From contig JAMCPQ010000051.1 in assembly GCA_023379825.1 (NCBI GenBank), positions 1-45,105 on the forward strand: a stretch of DNA of 45,105 bases, written 5' to 3'. Under the pieces are notes generated by a model. That model was given only the letters and a program-made list of their open reading frames with translations. It had not been told where the DNA came from and did no database searches. Numbering within the stretch: position 1 is the first letter of the stretch; each line of letters begins with the position of its first letter. A program made the position numbers and the translations under genes. This document shows, piece by piece, positions 18,274 to 27,475 of the stretch. Origin of the DNA: Thermoplasmatota archaeon (GTDB lineage: Archaea; Thermoplasmatota; Thermoplasmata; Thermoplasmatales; Thermoplasmataceae).

Positions 18274-19143
18274 TCATTTGCTAATAACTGTAGCTTTCTT
18301 CTTCTGCCTTTTTCTCCTTCGTTCAGGAGAGGATCTTGACATATATATCAGGGTGGCCATCACTGCTACGGCACCTCCAAGGAGCTGCAGATTCACAGAT
18401 TCCAGAATCACTATTGCTGCGAATGTTATTACACCTATGACCGCACCCACGAATATGGGCGCAGACATGAGGGATACAGTTTCAGATCTGTGCCTGTCAT
18501 CAACAACAAGAATGAAATAAAGTATGAAACCAATTATGGCTATTATCATTGCAACAAGTACAAAACTGTTCAGTGGAGACTGAAAAGTGGAGAGCGGAGG
18601 CGGAAACTTAACTCCGTCTATATTTGTAGATCCTGTGAATATGAGAGCAAGTATGGATATGAACTGATAGGAATAGGCCTCTGACAGCGCCGCAAAATAT
18701 GAAAGGCCCTGTGTCATCAGAAAAACTGTGAACACCTGGTCAAGAAGCGGGAGAATAGAGACAAACAGTGCTGAAACTGCCCTGTTGACATTCCTTGCAA
18801 GTATACCCTCTATCACCGATACCGAGGAAACAGAGATGAACAGCGTTATGAATGTTTGAGTATCCAACGGTATTCGGAATAAACTGACAAATCTTGAATC
18901 AGCAATAAGATTCAGGTCCACAAGGAATGATACCAGAACCAGGATAGCTATGACAAGGAGGGCAAGCAGATAAACATCCTCCTGATGCTTCTTAGGAAGA
19001 AACCGCTTGATGATTGGAAGAGCAGTTATCACCGCAAATGGAACCACGTCTATAACATGAACAAGTTCCGGAAAAACATAAAAGAATAACACAATTGAAG
19101 GCAGAAGAACCATTGTGTTCAGAATGTATTTCGTTATGTTCAT
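18274..19143 (-). CDS. Polytopic membrane protein, last gene of MoxR-DUF58 operon
   Basis: Family not recognised. The 289 residues hold about eight hydrophobic segments spread evenly (about 5-25, 33-48, 56-75, 88-108, 122-145, 155-172, 190-215 and 225-270), with a strongly basic C-terminal tail (RSSPERRRKRQKKK). The ATG is 2 nt after the stop of the DUF58 gene, so translation is probably coupled. As membrane partner of a MoxR-DUF58 pair it could anchor or receive the complex; this is inferred from position only. Confidence 0.72.
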   Translation of the reverse strand: MNITKYILNTMVLLPSIVLFFYVFPELVHVIDVVPFAVITALPIIKRFLPKKHQEDVYLLALLVIAILVLVSFLVDLNLIADSRFVSLFRIPLDTQTFITLFISVSSVSVIEGILARNVNRAVSALFVSILPLLDQVFTVFLMTQGLSYFAALSEAYSYQFISILALIFTGSTNIDGVKFPPPLSTFQSPLNSFVLVAMIIAIIGFILYFILVVDDRHRSETVSLMSAPIFVGAVIGVITFAAIVILESVNLQLLGGAVAVMATLIYMSRSSPERRRKRQKKKATVISK

Positions 19144-19145
19144 GA

Positions 19146-20459
19146 TCAGCTCCCCAGATTCAGAGTCCTTGCATATCTGTATTCCGCAAGTATCCTGGCA
19201 ATCAGCTCCTTGTCACGGGCAACTATTGCCTTTATGCCTACGCCATTGAAAAATGAAGTAACTCCCTTAAGATTCCTCCGCTGTTTGATCTCAAGGCTCA
19301 TGAGAAGTTTCTTTCCAACATCGCTCTCAGACTGTGGTTCGAAGTCATATCTGTCCGGGATGAACAGATATGTTGGGTGACCAGTGTTAAACTGTGATCT
19401 GTTAAGTGCCCTGAAATTTTCAGGGTATGAAAAAGGAGAAACGATGAAGACCACGGCATTCTTCTTGAAATTCTGCCTGATCTTCTTCAGGGCATCATAA
19501 ATGTAGAAATCCCCTGAAGGCCGTAACTCAGCAACCTTCTTTTCCAGATTCTTTATTGGATCCTCTGATTTTTTCGCCGGAATAAATTCATCTATTTCAG
19601 AGGACAGGATCTGGAAGCCAATTCCATCATGGTTCTTGAGAATAGAGTATGATGCATTTATGACCGCTGAGATCATTCTGTCATACATTCTCATTCCATT
19701 GTATCCAGCGTTAACGCCAGTGCTGTAATCGATAACAAAATACACATCGATCTGCCTTTCCTCCTCCATCTGTTTTATGTAGAGATCTTCACCGTCAATA
19801 GCACCATAACGGTTCCATGCCACATAACGGAAATCATCGGATTCAACATACTGCCTTATCCCATAGAAATCGTACCCCTGACCGCTCTTTCTTGAGAAAT
19901 GAATCCCAACTGTGAAGAGGAAATTGCTCAGGCGCTCACTCCTCTGGGTGAAAACATCTGACATTGATGGTCCAACCTTTATGGTGCTTGCTTTATCTAT
20001 GGCAACATTCTCCAGGCAGAGTTTCATAGGATCCTCTGTATAAAGACGAAGAGGACCGATCTCAAATTTTCCTATTGAGAGACACTTGAAACTGTAACTC
20101 ACACTCCTTGTCTCTCCTGGCTTCAGAGCAAGCTCCCCTTCGAAATCTCCAGAGGTGCTGAAGTTATCTGAGAGTGTGTCGTAATAATGGAACTTGACAA
20201 GGTTCCTGTTGGGATTTGAGAATTTCAGGGTTACCTGCTTCTCAAGGTACTTCCTTGTGAAGTCGTTTTCCATGACCCTTTCCACCCTTATCCTTTCAAG
20301 TGCTGGACTTGTAAACTTATTGAAGAGTATAATGTCAGAGCTGATGATGAAGAATAGAATGAATGAAAAAACTATGAAGTAATCATAGCCAAAGATGATC
20401 GATTCCACTATTCCATATGACATAACCCCAAGCAGGGCCAGCCCTGACTTCTTTATCAT
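19146..20459 (-). CDS. DUF58-domain membrane protein
   Basis: Two N-terminal hydrophobic segments (about 4-24 and 26-47) are followed by an Ig-like beta region (about 70-165) and the DUF58 signature ESDDFRYVAWNRYGA (206-220). A von Willebrand A-like fold begins at DVYFVIDYSTG (238-248), with a partly conserved MIDAS (Asp244-x-Ser246). DUF58 proteins work with MoxR AAA+ ATPases. The start ATG overlaps the MoxR stop by 4 nt (ATGA). At 437 aa it is a complete family member. Its substrate in this organism is unknown; the giant surface protein upstream is a candidate. Confidence 0.88.
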   Translation of the reverse strand: MIKKSGLALLGVMSYGIVESIIFGYDYFIVFSFILFFIISSDIILFNKFTSPALERIRVERVMENDFTRKYLEKQVTLKFSNPNRNLVKFHYYDTLSDNFSTSGDFEGELALKPGETRSVSYSFKCLSIGKFEIGPLRLYTEDPMKLCLENVAIDKASTIKVGPSMSDVFTQRSERLSNFLFTVGIHFSRKSGQGYDFYGIRQYVESDDFRYVAWNRYGAIDGEDLYIKQMEEERQIDVYFVIDYSTGVNAGYNGMRMYDRMISAVINASYSILKNHDGIGFQILSSEIDEFIPAKKSEDPIKNLEKKVAELRPSGDFYIYDALKKIRQNFKKNAVVFIVSPFSYPENFRALNRSQFNTGHPTYLFIPDRYDFEPQSESDVGKKLLMSLEIKQRRNLKGVTSFFNGVGIKAIVARDKELIARILAEYRYARTLNLGS

Positions 20460-21427
20460 CTTGGAGACACGACTGAGTTTACTATTCTCTCTATTATCCT
20501 GTTTGATGTGCTGTATCCGTCCCCGCCACTTTCCAGAAGTGCTTCAGGCCTCAGAATAAGCCTGTGGTTCAGCAGTGCCTGGGAGAGGAACCTTATATCT
20601 TCCGGAATCACATAGTCCCTGGCGTTCAGCAAAGCATTAACCTTTGCTGCCATGAGATATTTGGCTGAGGTTCTGGGACTAGCGCCGACAAGGACAAGAT
20701 CGTTTGTTCTGGTCTGCCTGATTATGTCCACTATGTATGTTATTATCTCCTCACTGGCATAAACCTGTCTTGCCTCTTTTCTCAGAGCAATTATCTTGTT
20801 TGAGTCTATGAGAAATTCATCATCTTCCTGATCTACGCTTATGGATCTCAGTATTCCCATTTCCTGCTCCCTGGAAGGATATGTCAGGATATATCTGAAG
20901 AGGAACCTGTCCATGAGAGCTTCTGCCAGGGGAAATGTTCCCTCCTGTTCTATAGGATTCTGTGTAGCGATGACCAGGAAGGGCTCCGGGAGAGGATAGT
21001 CCTCACCTCCGACAGACACCTTCATTTCCTCCATCCCCTCCAGAAGTGCCGACTGAACCTTTGCAGGTGTTCTGTTTATTTCATCTGCAAGCAGTACGTT
21101 GGCGAAAATGGGGCCCTTCCTGAATTCCAGCTTCCTCTGCTCAAGGTTGAACACAATACTCCCTGTGATATCGCTTGGGAGCATATCTGGCGTGAATTGA
21201 ATCCTTTTGAAATCCATATTAAGGTTTCTTGAGAATTCACTGGCCAGCATTGTCTTTGCAAGCCCTGGAACTCCCTCCAGAAGCATATGGTTTCTGCTGA
21301 TCAGGGAAATGAACAGGAACCGCACAATTGGCTCAGATCCTATAACCTTCCTTCCAATTCTCTGTTCAATCTTTCTTATTGTATTCCTGAGTTCGATTAC
21401 CTCTCCATCACTGTATTCCTCTGTCAT
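20456..21427 (-). CDS. moxR: MoxR-family AAA+ ATPase
   Basis: A chaperone-like ATPase that remodels or helps mature partner proteins, usually with vWA/DUF58 proteins. Walker A GVPGLAKT (52-59), Walker B LLADEINR (111-118), the family segment ATQNPIEQEGTFPLAEALMD and a C-terminal lid are all visible. The frame opens at TTG 21463, but ATG 21427 is preferred: it lies 1 nt after the upstream stop with GGAGG 12 nt ahead, giving 323 aa. It overlaps the DUF58 gene by 4 nt, so a fixed ratio of the two products is likely. Confidence 0.92.
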   Translation of the reverse strand: MTEEYSDGEVIELRNTIRKIEQRIGRKVIGSEPIVRFLFISLISRNHMLLEGVPGLAKTMLASEFSRNLNMDFKRIQFTPDMLPSDITGSIVFNLEQRKLEFRKGPIFANVLLADEINRTPAKVQSALLEGMEEMKVSVGGEDYPLPEPFLVIATQNPIEQEGTFPLAEALMDRFLFRYILTYPSREQEMGILRSISVDQEDDEFLIDSNKIIALRKEARQVYASEEIITYIVDIIRQTRTNDLVLVGASPRTSAKYLMAAKVNALLNARDYVIPEDIRFLSQALLNHRLILRPEALLESGGDGYSTSNRIIERIVNSVVSPR

Positions 21428-21428
21428 T

Positions 21429-21929
21429 TCAGCTTTCTTCCTCCTCAAATTCAACCGTTTCAAACTTCGATCTCCTGAGCCTGTTGTAGAGATTCAGCAT
21501 TTCATTGAATGTTTTCATCTTCCCCTCCTCTCCTCTTTTCTTCTTCTTTGGCCGACTGCTCTCTGCCATTCTGGAGAATTTGCTGTATCTTTTTTCCAGG
21601 GATTCAAAATACTGCGGATACCCTTTCAGAACCTCAAAATCGTGTTTTATGGGAACTAAAAAATGCTCAATATCCATTTTCCTGACATGCTCAGCCTCTT
21701 CCGTGAAGAAGTCTCTAGGGATGACAAATTTCTCTCTCTTCTGCTCCAGAGTGGGGGGAGCATCAATCTTGGTTCGCCGGGCGAAACCTCTGATTGCGAT
21801 TGATGAGATCCAGATAATCAGAATCGGAATAACAAAACTCAGAAGCATAAGGGGATTTGATTCTACCCTGGATGGAAAACCTTCTATCAGAGAGAGAAGG
21901 GTTGAGCCTATGTAGGTCCCGCTAACCAT
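21429..21929 (-). CDS. Small single-pass membrane protein in MoxR operon
   Basis: Not recognised. The 166 residues have one clear hydrophobic segment (about 27-47) after a short N-terminal part. A long, highly charged cytoplasmic region follows, including the basic patch RPKKKKRGEEGK (about 125-136), and the tail is acidic (ETVEFEEEES). The charged part is probably helical. It starts 3 nt after the preceding stop. By position it corresponds to the variable membrane component seen in MoxR-DUF58 loci; a scaffold role is inferred. Confidence 0.68.
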   Translation of the reverse strand: MVSGTYIGSTLLSLIEGFPSRVESNPLMLLSFVIPILIIWISSIAIRGFARRTKIDAPPTLEQKREKFVIPRDFFTEEAEHVRKMDIEHFLVPIKHDFEVLKGYPQYFESLEKRYSKFSRMAESSRPKKKKRGEEGKMKTFNEMLNLYNRLRRSKFETVEFEEEES

Positions 21930-21932
21930 TTA

Positions 21933-22499
21933 TCACTCCCGCATTGCATCAGCGAAGTACAGTTTCATAATGTCCATATAGTTGTAAATGCCCTCAAATT
22001 TGTCAAGCATCTCGTCACCTGAAAACTGGACTGACTTTGCAAATCTAGCTGGCTCATAATAGTTCAGGAAATATGTTACCAAGCGTTTCAGGGCATTGAG
22101 CCTCTCTTTTTCCATATCACTTGATGGAGTAATGCCATCAAGGGCCTCATGCATAGAATACCCATCCACAAGGGCCCCACTTCCTATTGTACCCTTCAGG
22201 TCTTTGATCTCCCTTATGATGAATTCTCTTTCACCTGTTCCTGAAGGTTTAGGGCGGGAAAAATATCTGCAGTAATCGTCCCTTGCAGCCCGGTATGTAA
22301 CTGAAGCTGCCTTTTCAAGATGTTCCTCACCAAGGAGCTTTCTGGCCTCTAGCATTGGAGGTATGTCCCCAACTGTTTTTACTTCCACAACTGTCTCGAC
22401 AGTCTGAACATTCTTTCCAGCTCTTGATTTCTGCCTGGCTGGTTTGCTGCTCTTCTTAACTGTTTTTACTTTTTTCTTATCATTGGAGAATAGGCCCAT
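21933..22499 (-). CDS. Cytosolic helical protein in MoxR operon (possible DUF4129-like)
   Basis: Not recognised with confidence. A Lys-rich N-terminal stretch (about 7-28) is followed by a mostly helical domain (about 48-188). Part of it (EARKLLGEEHLEKAASVTYR) and a later S-D-x-E-x-E-R-L-N-A-L-K-R-L-V pattern resemble the C-terminal helical domain of DUF4129 proteins found in MoxR operons, but the match is weak. Its ATG has a strong GAGGTG 5 nt upstream, in the 9-nt spacer after the giant gene and its last bases. No signal peptide. Confidence 0.65.
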   Translation of the reverse strand: MGLFSNDKKKVKTVKKSSKPARQKSRAGKNVQTVETVVEVKTVGDIPPMLEARKLLGEEHLEKAASVTYRAARDDYCRYFSRPKPSGTGEREFIIREIKDLKGTIGSGALVDGYSMHEALDGITPSSDMEKERLNALKRLVTYFLNYYEPARFAKSVQFSGDEMLDKFEGIYNYMDIMKLYFADAMRE

Positions 22500-22508
22500 A
22501 AATTCACC

Positions 22509-25301
22509 TCAATTTAGATCCACTGTCAGATAGTTTACATTTACATTTTGGCGTAGATGCCCGGCAATAACATAATAGGAGAGAATAAATGTATTTGCCC
22601 CTTTAGAATCGATTTTGAAATAATTCGTGAACTTTAATATATCACTGTTTTGAACGCTCACATCGGTGTTTCTGGTACCGTTGATGGTCAGATTGAAATT
22701 CGGGTTTATGCTTATGTTTCCATAATCAATTGAAGTCAGGTACTCATTCTGAGATCCACCATTTAGTGTGAAATTGAAATAAGCATAGTTCTGCTGATTA
22801 CGATACTCGGTGCTAGGTTCGTAGGCTGTATGATTGGTTATGCTGAGATTCAATACTTTCACAGATGATGTATCAGTAAGGGTATATGATGTGGTGTTCA
22901 CCTGTGTACTGTTAAGGAATATTGATGTGGAAACTGTTCCTGATTCTTCGATGAAGTAGGATGTGCCTGACCCGGTAAGACCTTCAGTGTATGATAAAGG
23001 CCCACTGAAATATGCGTCGAACTTTACCGGGCTGGAATAGTTGAGGATAACAAGGAATGGCTCAAGCTTCATTGTTTCTGATATGGTACCCGAAATGTTC
23101 AGTAATCTGGAAGCAGGAACAAACTCATTATTTGTGTAATTGAATATATATGTACCTTCAGGAAGTGAATAGTTGAGCACCGTCATGTTAGTGCCTTTAG
23201 TATAGGTTGAACTGTATAAAACAGGAAGCAGATAATTGCTGCTGTTTATTCCTGATGCCGGGGGAGCTGCACCTGAGTAACTGTATGGATTCTGCAGTGT
23301 TAAGGTGAGAGAATAAAGGACCTTCTCTGTCATGTTATCTGTGAAAATGTGCCCTGAAGACGGGATGGACGATGTTTTGACGCTGAATGGAACACCACTG
23401 TAGTCCACCGTCTCCGGAAGAACTGTGAAGATACCACCATAGATAAGTGAAACATTCATCTCTCCAGAGGAATTTGTGATACCTTTCAGAATATAATATT
23501 GAGAGTTGACGTAGATTAAAACTGCCACATTAACTCCTGAAATTGGCTTTGAATCATTCATCAATCTTATAATGAAGGAACTGTGTGAATAACTTGTTGT
23601 AGTGGGAACTGGAAGTGTGCTGTTCATGGAACTCTCCATACTGGAGGAATTTGTTCCGGGTAATCCCTCTGTGCGAGACCATACAGAAGTGCCATTTCCT
23701 ATTGAACTGACAGTTGAAAGGCTCTCATTTATGCTTGTATTACCTGGAGATATACTGACGGTTTTGTTGACATAACCCGGTTTAGATAAATGTATAGAGT
23801 AACCTCCCGAAGTAAGGTTTAGACTTATGTTTCCATTTCCACCAGTATAATTTGAATAAATGGATGGGCCGTTTGTGCCTGATGTCACATTAACTCCTAC
23901 TCCTGAAAGGCCGCTGCCATTCAGCCCAGTTGTGTGTATGTGAATATTCTCTACACCATTTGAACCTGGGACAAGATTAAGGTTCTTCAGGATTGTCCCT
24001 CCCTGAAGATTGCCGGAAAGATTGAACGGTTTAGAAAGATTAGAAATTATGGTAAAATTGTAATGACCGGGAAAAGTCATGTTGAAGGAGTACTGGCCAT
24101 TTGCATTTGTGGTTATGTTCTTTATGAAATAGGTGCCATTGACACTTGTGAGAACTTCGAAGTTCTGTGATGCCGCTACTCCTGAAGTACCGTTCAGTTT
24201 CATCTGTCCGGTGATCCTTGTATACATATTGACAGCATAATCAGGATGAGAGGCATTGTTTCCAATATATGAAGCGAAATATGACGAAAATTGCTGAGAA
24301 ACAGTGTAGGTAGACTGCTGGACAGTTTCATGGAATGGATTTTCTGATGCAAGAGTGAAGTTATAATATGTGGGGCTGGATCTAACAGCAACATATACAG
24401 ATTGGGTCTGATAACCCAGCGAACTGGCCCCGATCAGATTATTTCCGAAATCAGCGGGCACGGAATATTCTCCAGCTCCTACCGTTGCGCTCTGTTTTGT
24501 TGTATTGGATGATACTGAATAGTTGTAAATCTCCTGGTTTAGCATATTACTTGCAAATCCTTTAATTATTGCTCCTGTCTGATTGTTTGATATGAGATTT
24601 ATGTTGAAACCTGTAATTGCCGAATTTTTCACATTTACATAACCGGGTATTGTGACATTAGAAAAACCGCGCTTGGAAGCAGAGATGCTGAAATTTCCGG
24701 CTACTGCATCCAGTGAAAAATGACCTGAGGATGAAGAGGAAGTTGCATAGTTGCCCCATGGATCAGAAAATTTCAGTCCCACTCCTCCTACCGCAGTTCC
24801 GTTATAGAGAGTGGAGCCACTCACTTCGTACTTCGGTGAAGGGACAAAACTCAGATTGTTCCATACTGTTGCATTGACTGGAAGATAATTTTGTGTGTAA
24901 ATAACATTGTACTGGAATATCTCAAAAGCGAATTTTCCGTATCCGCTTTGCAGAAAGACAATCTGATAGTACCCGCTGCTGTTTGTCTGCACTACAGTGC
25001 TCGCAGAGAGCACAGCGGAATACATTATCTGGTTCCCCAGTGGAGCACCGTCTGAAGCATTTCTGGCATATCCCTGCATTATAACAGTTGAATTTCCGTA
25101 ATCCTTGAAAGAAGTTTTATTGTTTCCAAGGCCATTATGATTGTAATTTTCGTACTTGTATATCTGAGGAGGCTGATAACCCTTAGGAGGAGTTATTGTT
25201 ATTTGAGCGGGTGAGGCAGGATAATCAACATGAAAGAATACGAATACTCCAGAGATAAGAACCATCCCGACTACCAGGAGGGCTATCGATTTTGGTGACA
25301 A
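22509..25301 (-). CDS. Giant sequon-rich surface protein with repeated beta-sandwich domains
   Basis: A 930-residue protein with an uncleaved-looking N-terminal anchor (about residues 5-24) and an all-beta extracellular part. Several repeats look like carboxypeptidase-regulatory or Ig-like domains: G-x-x-L-x-G-V-x-V patterns followed by Y-x-F/L-N-x-T and G-Y-x-N/K (for example around 160-225, 360-450 and 455-530). By hand I count about fifty N-x-S/T sites, so it should be densely N-glycosylated; Lys and Arg are scarce. There is no C-terminal anchor. The start is TTG with a TATA box 25 nt upstream, so it leads the MoxR-DUF58 operon. It is probably a surface-layer-like or adhesive protein; function is inferred. 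Confidence 0.78.
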   Translation of the reverse strand: MSPKSIALLVVGMVLISGVFVFFHVDYPASPAQITITPPKGYQPPQIYKYENYNHNGLGNNKTSFKDYGNSTVIMQGYARNASDGAPLGNQIMYSAVLSASTVVQTNSSGYYQIVFLQSGYGKFAFEIFQYNVIYTQNYLPVNATVWNNLSFVPSPKYEVSGSTLYNGTAVGGVGLKFSDPWGNYATSSSSSGHFSLDAVAGNFSISASKRGFSNVTIPGYVNVKNSAITGFNINLISNNQTGAIIKGFASNMLNQEIYNYSVSSNTTKQSATVGAGEYSVPADFGNNLIGASSLGYQTQSVYVAVRSSPTYYNFTLASENPFHETVQQSTYTVSQQFSSYFASYIGNNASHPDYAVNMYTRITGQMKLNGTSGVAASQNFEVLTSVNGTYFIKNITTNANGQYSFNMTFPGHYNFTIISNLSKPFNLSGNLQGGTILKNLNLVPGSNGVENIHIHTTGLNGSGLSGVGVNVTSGTNGPSIYSNYTGGNGNISLNLTSGGYSIHLSKPGYVNKTVSISPGNTSINESLSTVSSIGNGTSVWSRTEGLPGTNSSSMESSMNSTLPVPTTTSYSHSSFIIRLMNDSKPISGVNVAVLIYVNSQYYILKGITNSSGEMNVSLIYGGIFTVLPETVDYSGVPFSVKTSSIPSSGHIFTDNMTEKVLYSLTLTLQNPYSYSGAAPPASGINSSNYLLPVLYSSTYTKGTNMTVLNYSLPEGTYIFNYTNNEFVPASRLLNISGTISETMKLEPFLVILNYSSPVKFDAYFSGPLSYTEGLTGSGTSYFIEESGTVSTSIFLNSTQVNTTSYTLTDTSSVKVLNLSITNHTAYEPSTEYRNQQNYAYFNFTLNGGSQNEYLTSIDYGNISINPNFNLTINGTRNTDVSVQNSDILKFTNYFKIDSKGANTFILSYYVIAGHLRQNVNVNYLTVDLN

Positions 25302-25321
25302 ACACTATAACAGAGAAGCCA

Positions 25322-25333
25322 TGTATTAAAAGT
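25322..25333 (-). promoter_or_regulatory. TATA box of the surface-protein/MoxR operon
   Basis: The minus strand reads CTTTTTAATACAT across 25321-25333, centred about 25 nt from the TTG start at 25301. It is the only clear promoter seen for the six-gene run; downstream genes are spaced by 9 nt or less, or overlap. Confidence 0.55.
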
Positions 25334-25399
25334 TTTGTACAGTCACAATTTTCATGAAGAGTGTCGATTCAGCGGCTTCTTGCATCTCCGTTGATAACC

Positions 25400-26953
25400 T
25401 CAGTTCCTCACCTTCACTGCAACCCCCTTCCTGAGTGAGGTCATTGCCTCAACCGGCATTTTTGCAATACCCACACCCCGTACATCCCCTGAATGGTGCA
25501 GGACAACCTCATCTCCCGGCCTTATTTCCTGCGATGCCCCCTTTATCCCCACAGCATAGATGTTTGCTGTGGGCTTGAAGTCGTCTATCTCCACAAGAAA
25601 CTTAGAATTCTCAATGAACCACTGTGCTGCATGCCTGGTGATTGAGAACATACCTCTGTCCTCATGGAAAACAAGTGCGGGCTTTCCATCATATACAAGC
25701 ATATCCCGGTCATAGTTTCTGATAATCCTTGAACTGGAAACATATGGCACAATCCAGTCTCCGAACTGATACTTTGCTATAGATATGAATTCCTCAAGTC
25801 TTGTGTTTCTCTTTTGCTGTTTCTGCTCATTTTTCTCACTGTCTATGGATGAAAGGAGCAGATCAAATTCAGAATCTCCTGAATGCTTGTTCCAGAAAAT
25901 TATTTCAGATTCTTGAGGAAGGTGATCTCTGATGAACTCAAGGCTTTCATCTATGAATGCAATGACCCTTCTGTAATGGTTTCTTGAAAAATAGTGTTCC
26001 AGCATGGAATTTATCATCCTCTGTTCTTCAAGGTACCACTGCCCTGTAACGGGAATATCATAGAATGCAGGAGGATAGGTTCTCTCCAGGTCCCTAGGTA
26101 CGAGACCCACAGGGGAAGTCACGATGATTTCGTGCAGATTTTTACGCCTGTTTCCAAGAGCTCTTAACAGTCTTTGGTGTGTCCTGGATGTAGAATAGGG
26201 TTTTCTGGCAGTACAAGGAATCAGAAGGGCTATCTGCCCGTCATATTGATGTTTGTACTCTTCAGAAATATAGGACCTGAATCTTCTGAGATCAGGCCTG
26301 TTAAGTGACTCGATGCTTCCAGCTATGAGGCTTGGAGTGTATCTCGGAAAACCTGATTCTACCTGATTGTAAAGAACGTCATCAGAAAGCCTCAGTATCT
26401 CAACTGCCCTTGAACTTACTGTTGCCCTTTCCACCAGTTCCCTCAATTTACCACCTTCCAGAGCCAATCCACAGAATCTGGCTATTTCCGAGACATATTC
26501 TGAATTTGATTCAGAGTTATCTTCACCATTTCTAATTCTCCCGAACGGCGTGTATCTTATCCCATCAGCGCCTTCCAGAATTGCCTGAGTATTGTCAAAA
26601 AATGAAATTCCCAGATAGACAAGTACAGGAATCAGATATGGATCGCTGAAGCCCTGTGCATAGATAAGCTTCGAGAAACCATACCTCTTTCTGATCTCCT
26701 TGATTACCCTGATGAGATTTCTTGGTCTCTGAACGATTGCACTCATGTCCGGGATGATGAGCAAATCTTCACCTGCCTCGATGAAATGGTTTTCGGACGA
26801 GCTGAAATTCCAGAGAGCCCTAGTTATATCAGGCAGACCACCAAATACATTGGCATAATCCTCAGACGCTGGATCCAGCACTGATGGATATGGAATTCTG
26901 TTCTCAAGTATACCTGACCTTCCTGAAGCAAAAAATGATCTGTCTTCAAACAA
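25400..26953 (-). CDS. arcS: Archaeosine synthase ArcS (tRNA-guanine transglycosylase-like)
   Basis: Acts at position 15 of tRNA, turning preQ0 toward archaeosine. The ArcS signature PCTARKPYSTSRTH is at 246-259, close to the known PCSxxKPYSxSxSH pattern with Thr in two Ser positions. It is followed by SPVGLVPRDLERTYP (280-294). The first 200 or so residues are a reduced TGT-like domain without clear catalytic aspartates; the last 75 or so form a PUA RNA-binding domain (EIRPGDEVVLHHSGDVRGVG). Length 517 aa. In Euryarchaeota ArcS usually works with the radical-SAM partner RaSEA, which is not in this window. Confidence 0.87.
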   Translation of the reverse strand: MFEDRSFFASGRSGILENRIPYPSVLDPASEDYANVFGGLPDITRALWNFSSSENHFIEAGEDLLIIPDMSAIVQRPRNLIRVIKEIRKRYGFSKLIYAQGFSDPYLIPVLVYLGISFFDNTQAILEGADGIRYTPFGRIRNGEDNSESNSEYVSEIARFCGLALEGGKLRELVERATVSSRAVEILRLSDDVLYNQVESGFPRYTPSLIAGSIESLNRPDLRRFRSYISEEYKHQYDGQIALLIPCTARKPYSTSRTHQRLLRALGNRRKNLHEIIVTSPVGLVPRDLERTYPPAFYDIPVTGQWYLEEQRMINSMLEHYFSRNHYRRVIAFIDESLEFIRDHLPQESEIIFWNKHSGDSEFDLLLSSIDSEKNEQKQQKRNTRLEEFISIAKYQFGDWIVPYVSSSRIIRNYDRDMLVYDGKPALVFHEDRGMFSITRHAAQWFIENSKFLVEIDDFKPTANIYAVGIKGASQEIRPGDEVVLHHSGDVRGVGIAKMPVEAMTSLRKGVAVKVRN

Positions 26954-27045
26954 TGTATTTCCGGATGCAGACTTCGCTTATCATAATTTTGAAACCAGGT
27001 GGAAAATTTTAGTGGTCATGAACCAAGAACCATTTAATTCGCCCA

Positions 27046-27225
27046 TTATTTGGAATGCCCCCGAATGCCTACCCATTTGATGTGCTCCAGAACCTTTGGT
27101 ATATTTATGCCAACCGGGCACACTTCCCTGCAGCCACCTGAATGAGTGCAGAATATGGCTTGCAAATTCCCTGATCTGTTTTCTTGTTCTACCTCCTATG
27201 AGATCGGATACAGATATCTCAAGGC
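27046..27225 (-). pseudogene. Frameshifted remnant of an iron-sulfur protein
   Basis: On the minus strand, 27150-27046 encodes [20 protein letters not shown] followed by about 14 more residues and a stop, which is the ferredoxin-like CxxxxxCxxxCP segment of HdrC/LutB/SdhB-type proteins. Just upstream, in the next frame, 27225 to about 27151 reads [20 protein letters not shown], which would join it after a one-base shift. There is no start codon and the rest of the gene is missing. It lies in the 519-nt gap 26954-27472; the remainder of that gap shows no other gene. Confidence 0.6.
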
Positions 27226-27475
27226 TTAGGGCGTAAAGATCCTACTTCATCAGGTTAATCACAATTATAGAATGCATTGAGATCCCTTACAAAACTCTGA
27301 GAACAGAAATGGAGTTTGAAGGCGTTGTATCGACAGAATGAATAACCAATTAAAATGTTCCGGCATGAATAGGAGATGTGTAATGGGCGAAAGGTGTGCG
27401 AAAATGTATTGGAAAGATTAATTAGTCTTAGTTCACTTGGCTAACTCATACAGTAACAAGGATCAGTGAAATTTG

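Noticed and set aside
22509-25301. CRISPR or tandem DNA repeats in the giant gene
   Set aside because: The periodicity is at protein level (diverged beta domains rich in Asn, Ser, Thr and Gly); no exact DNA repeat units with constant spacing were seen.
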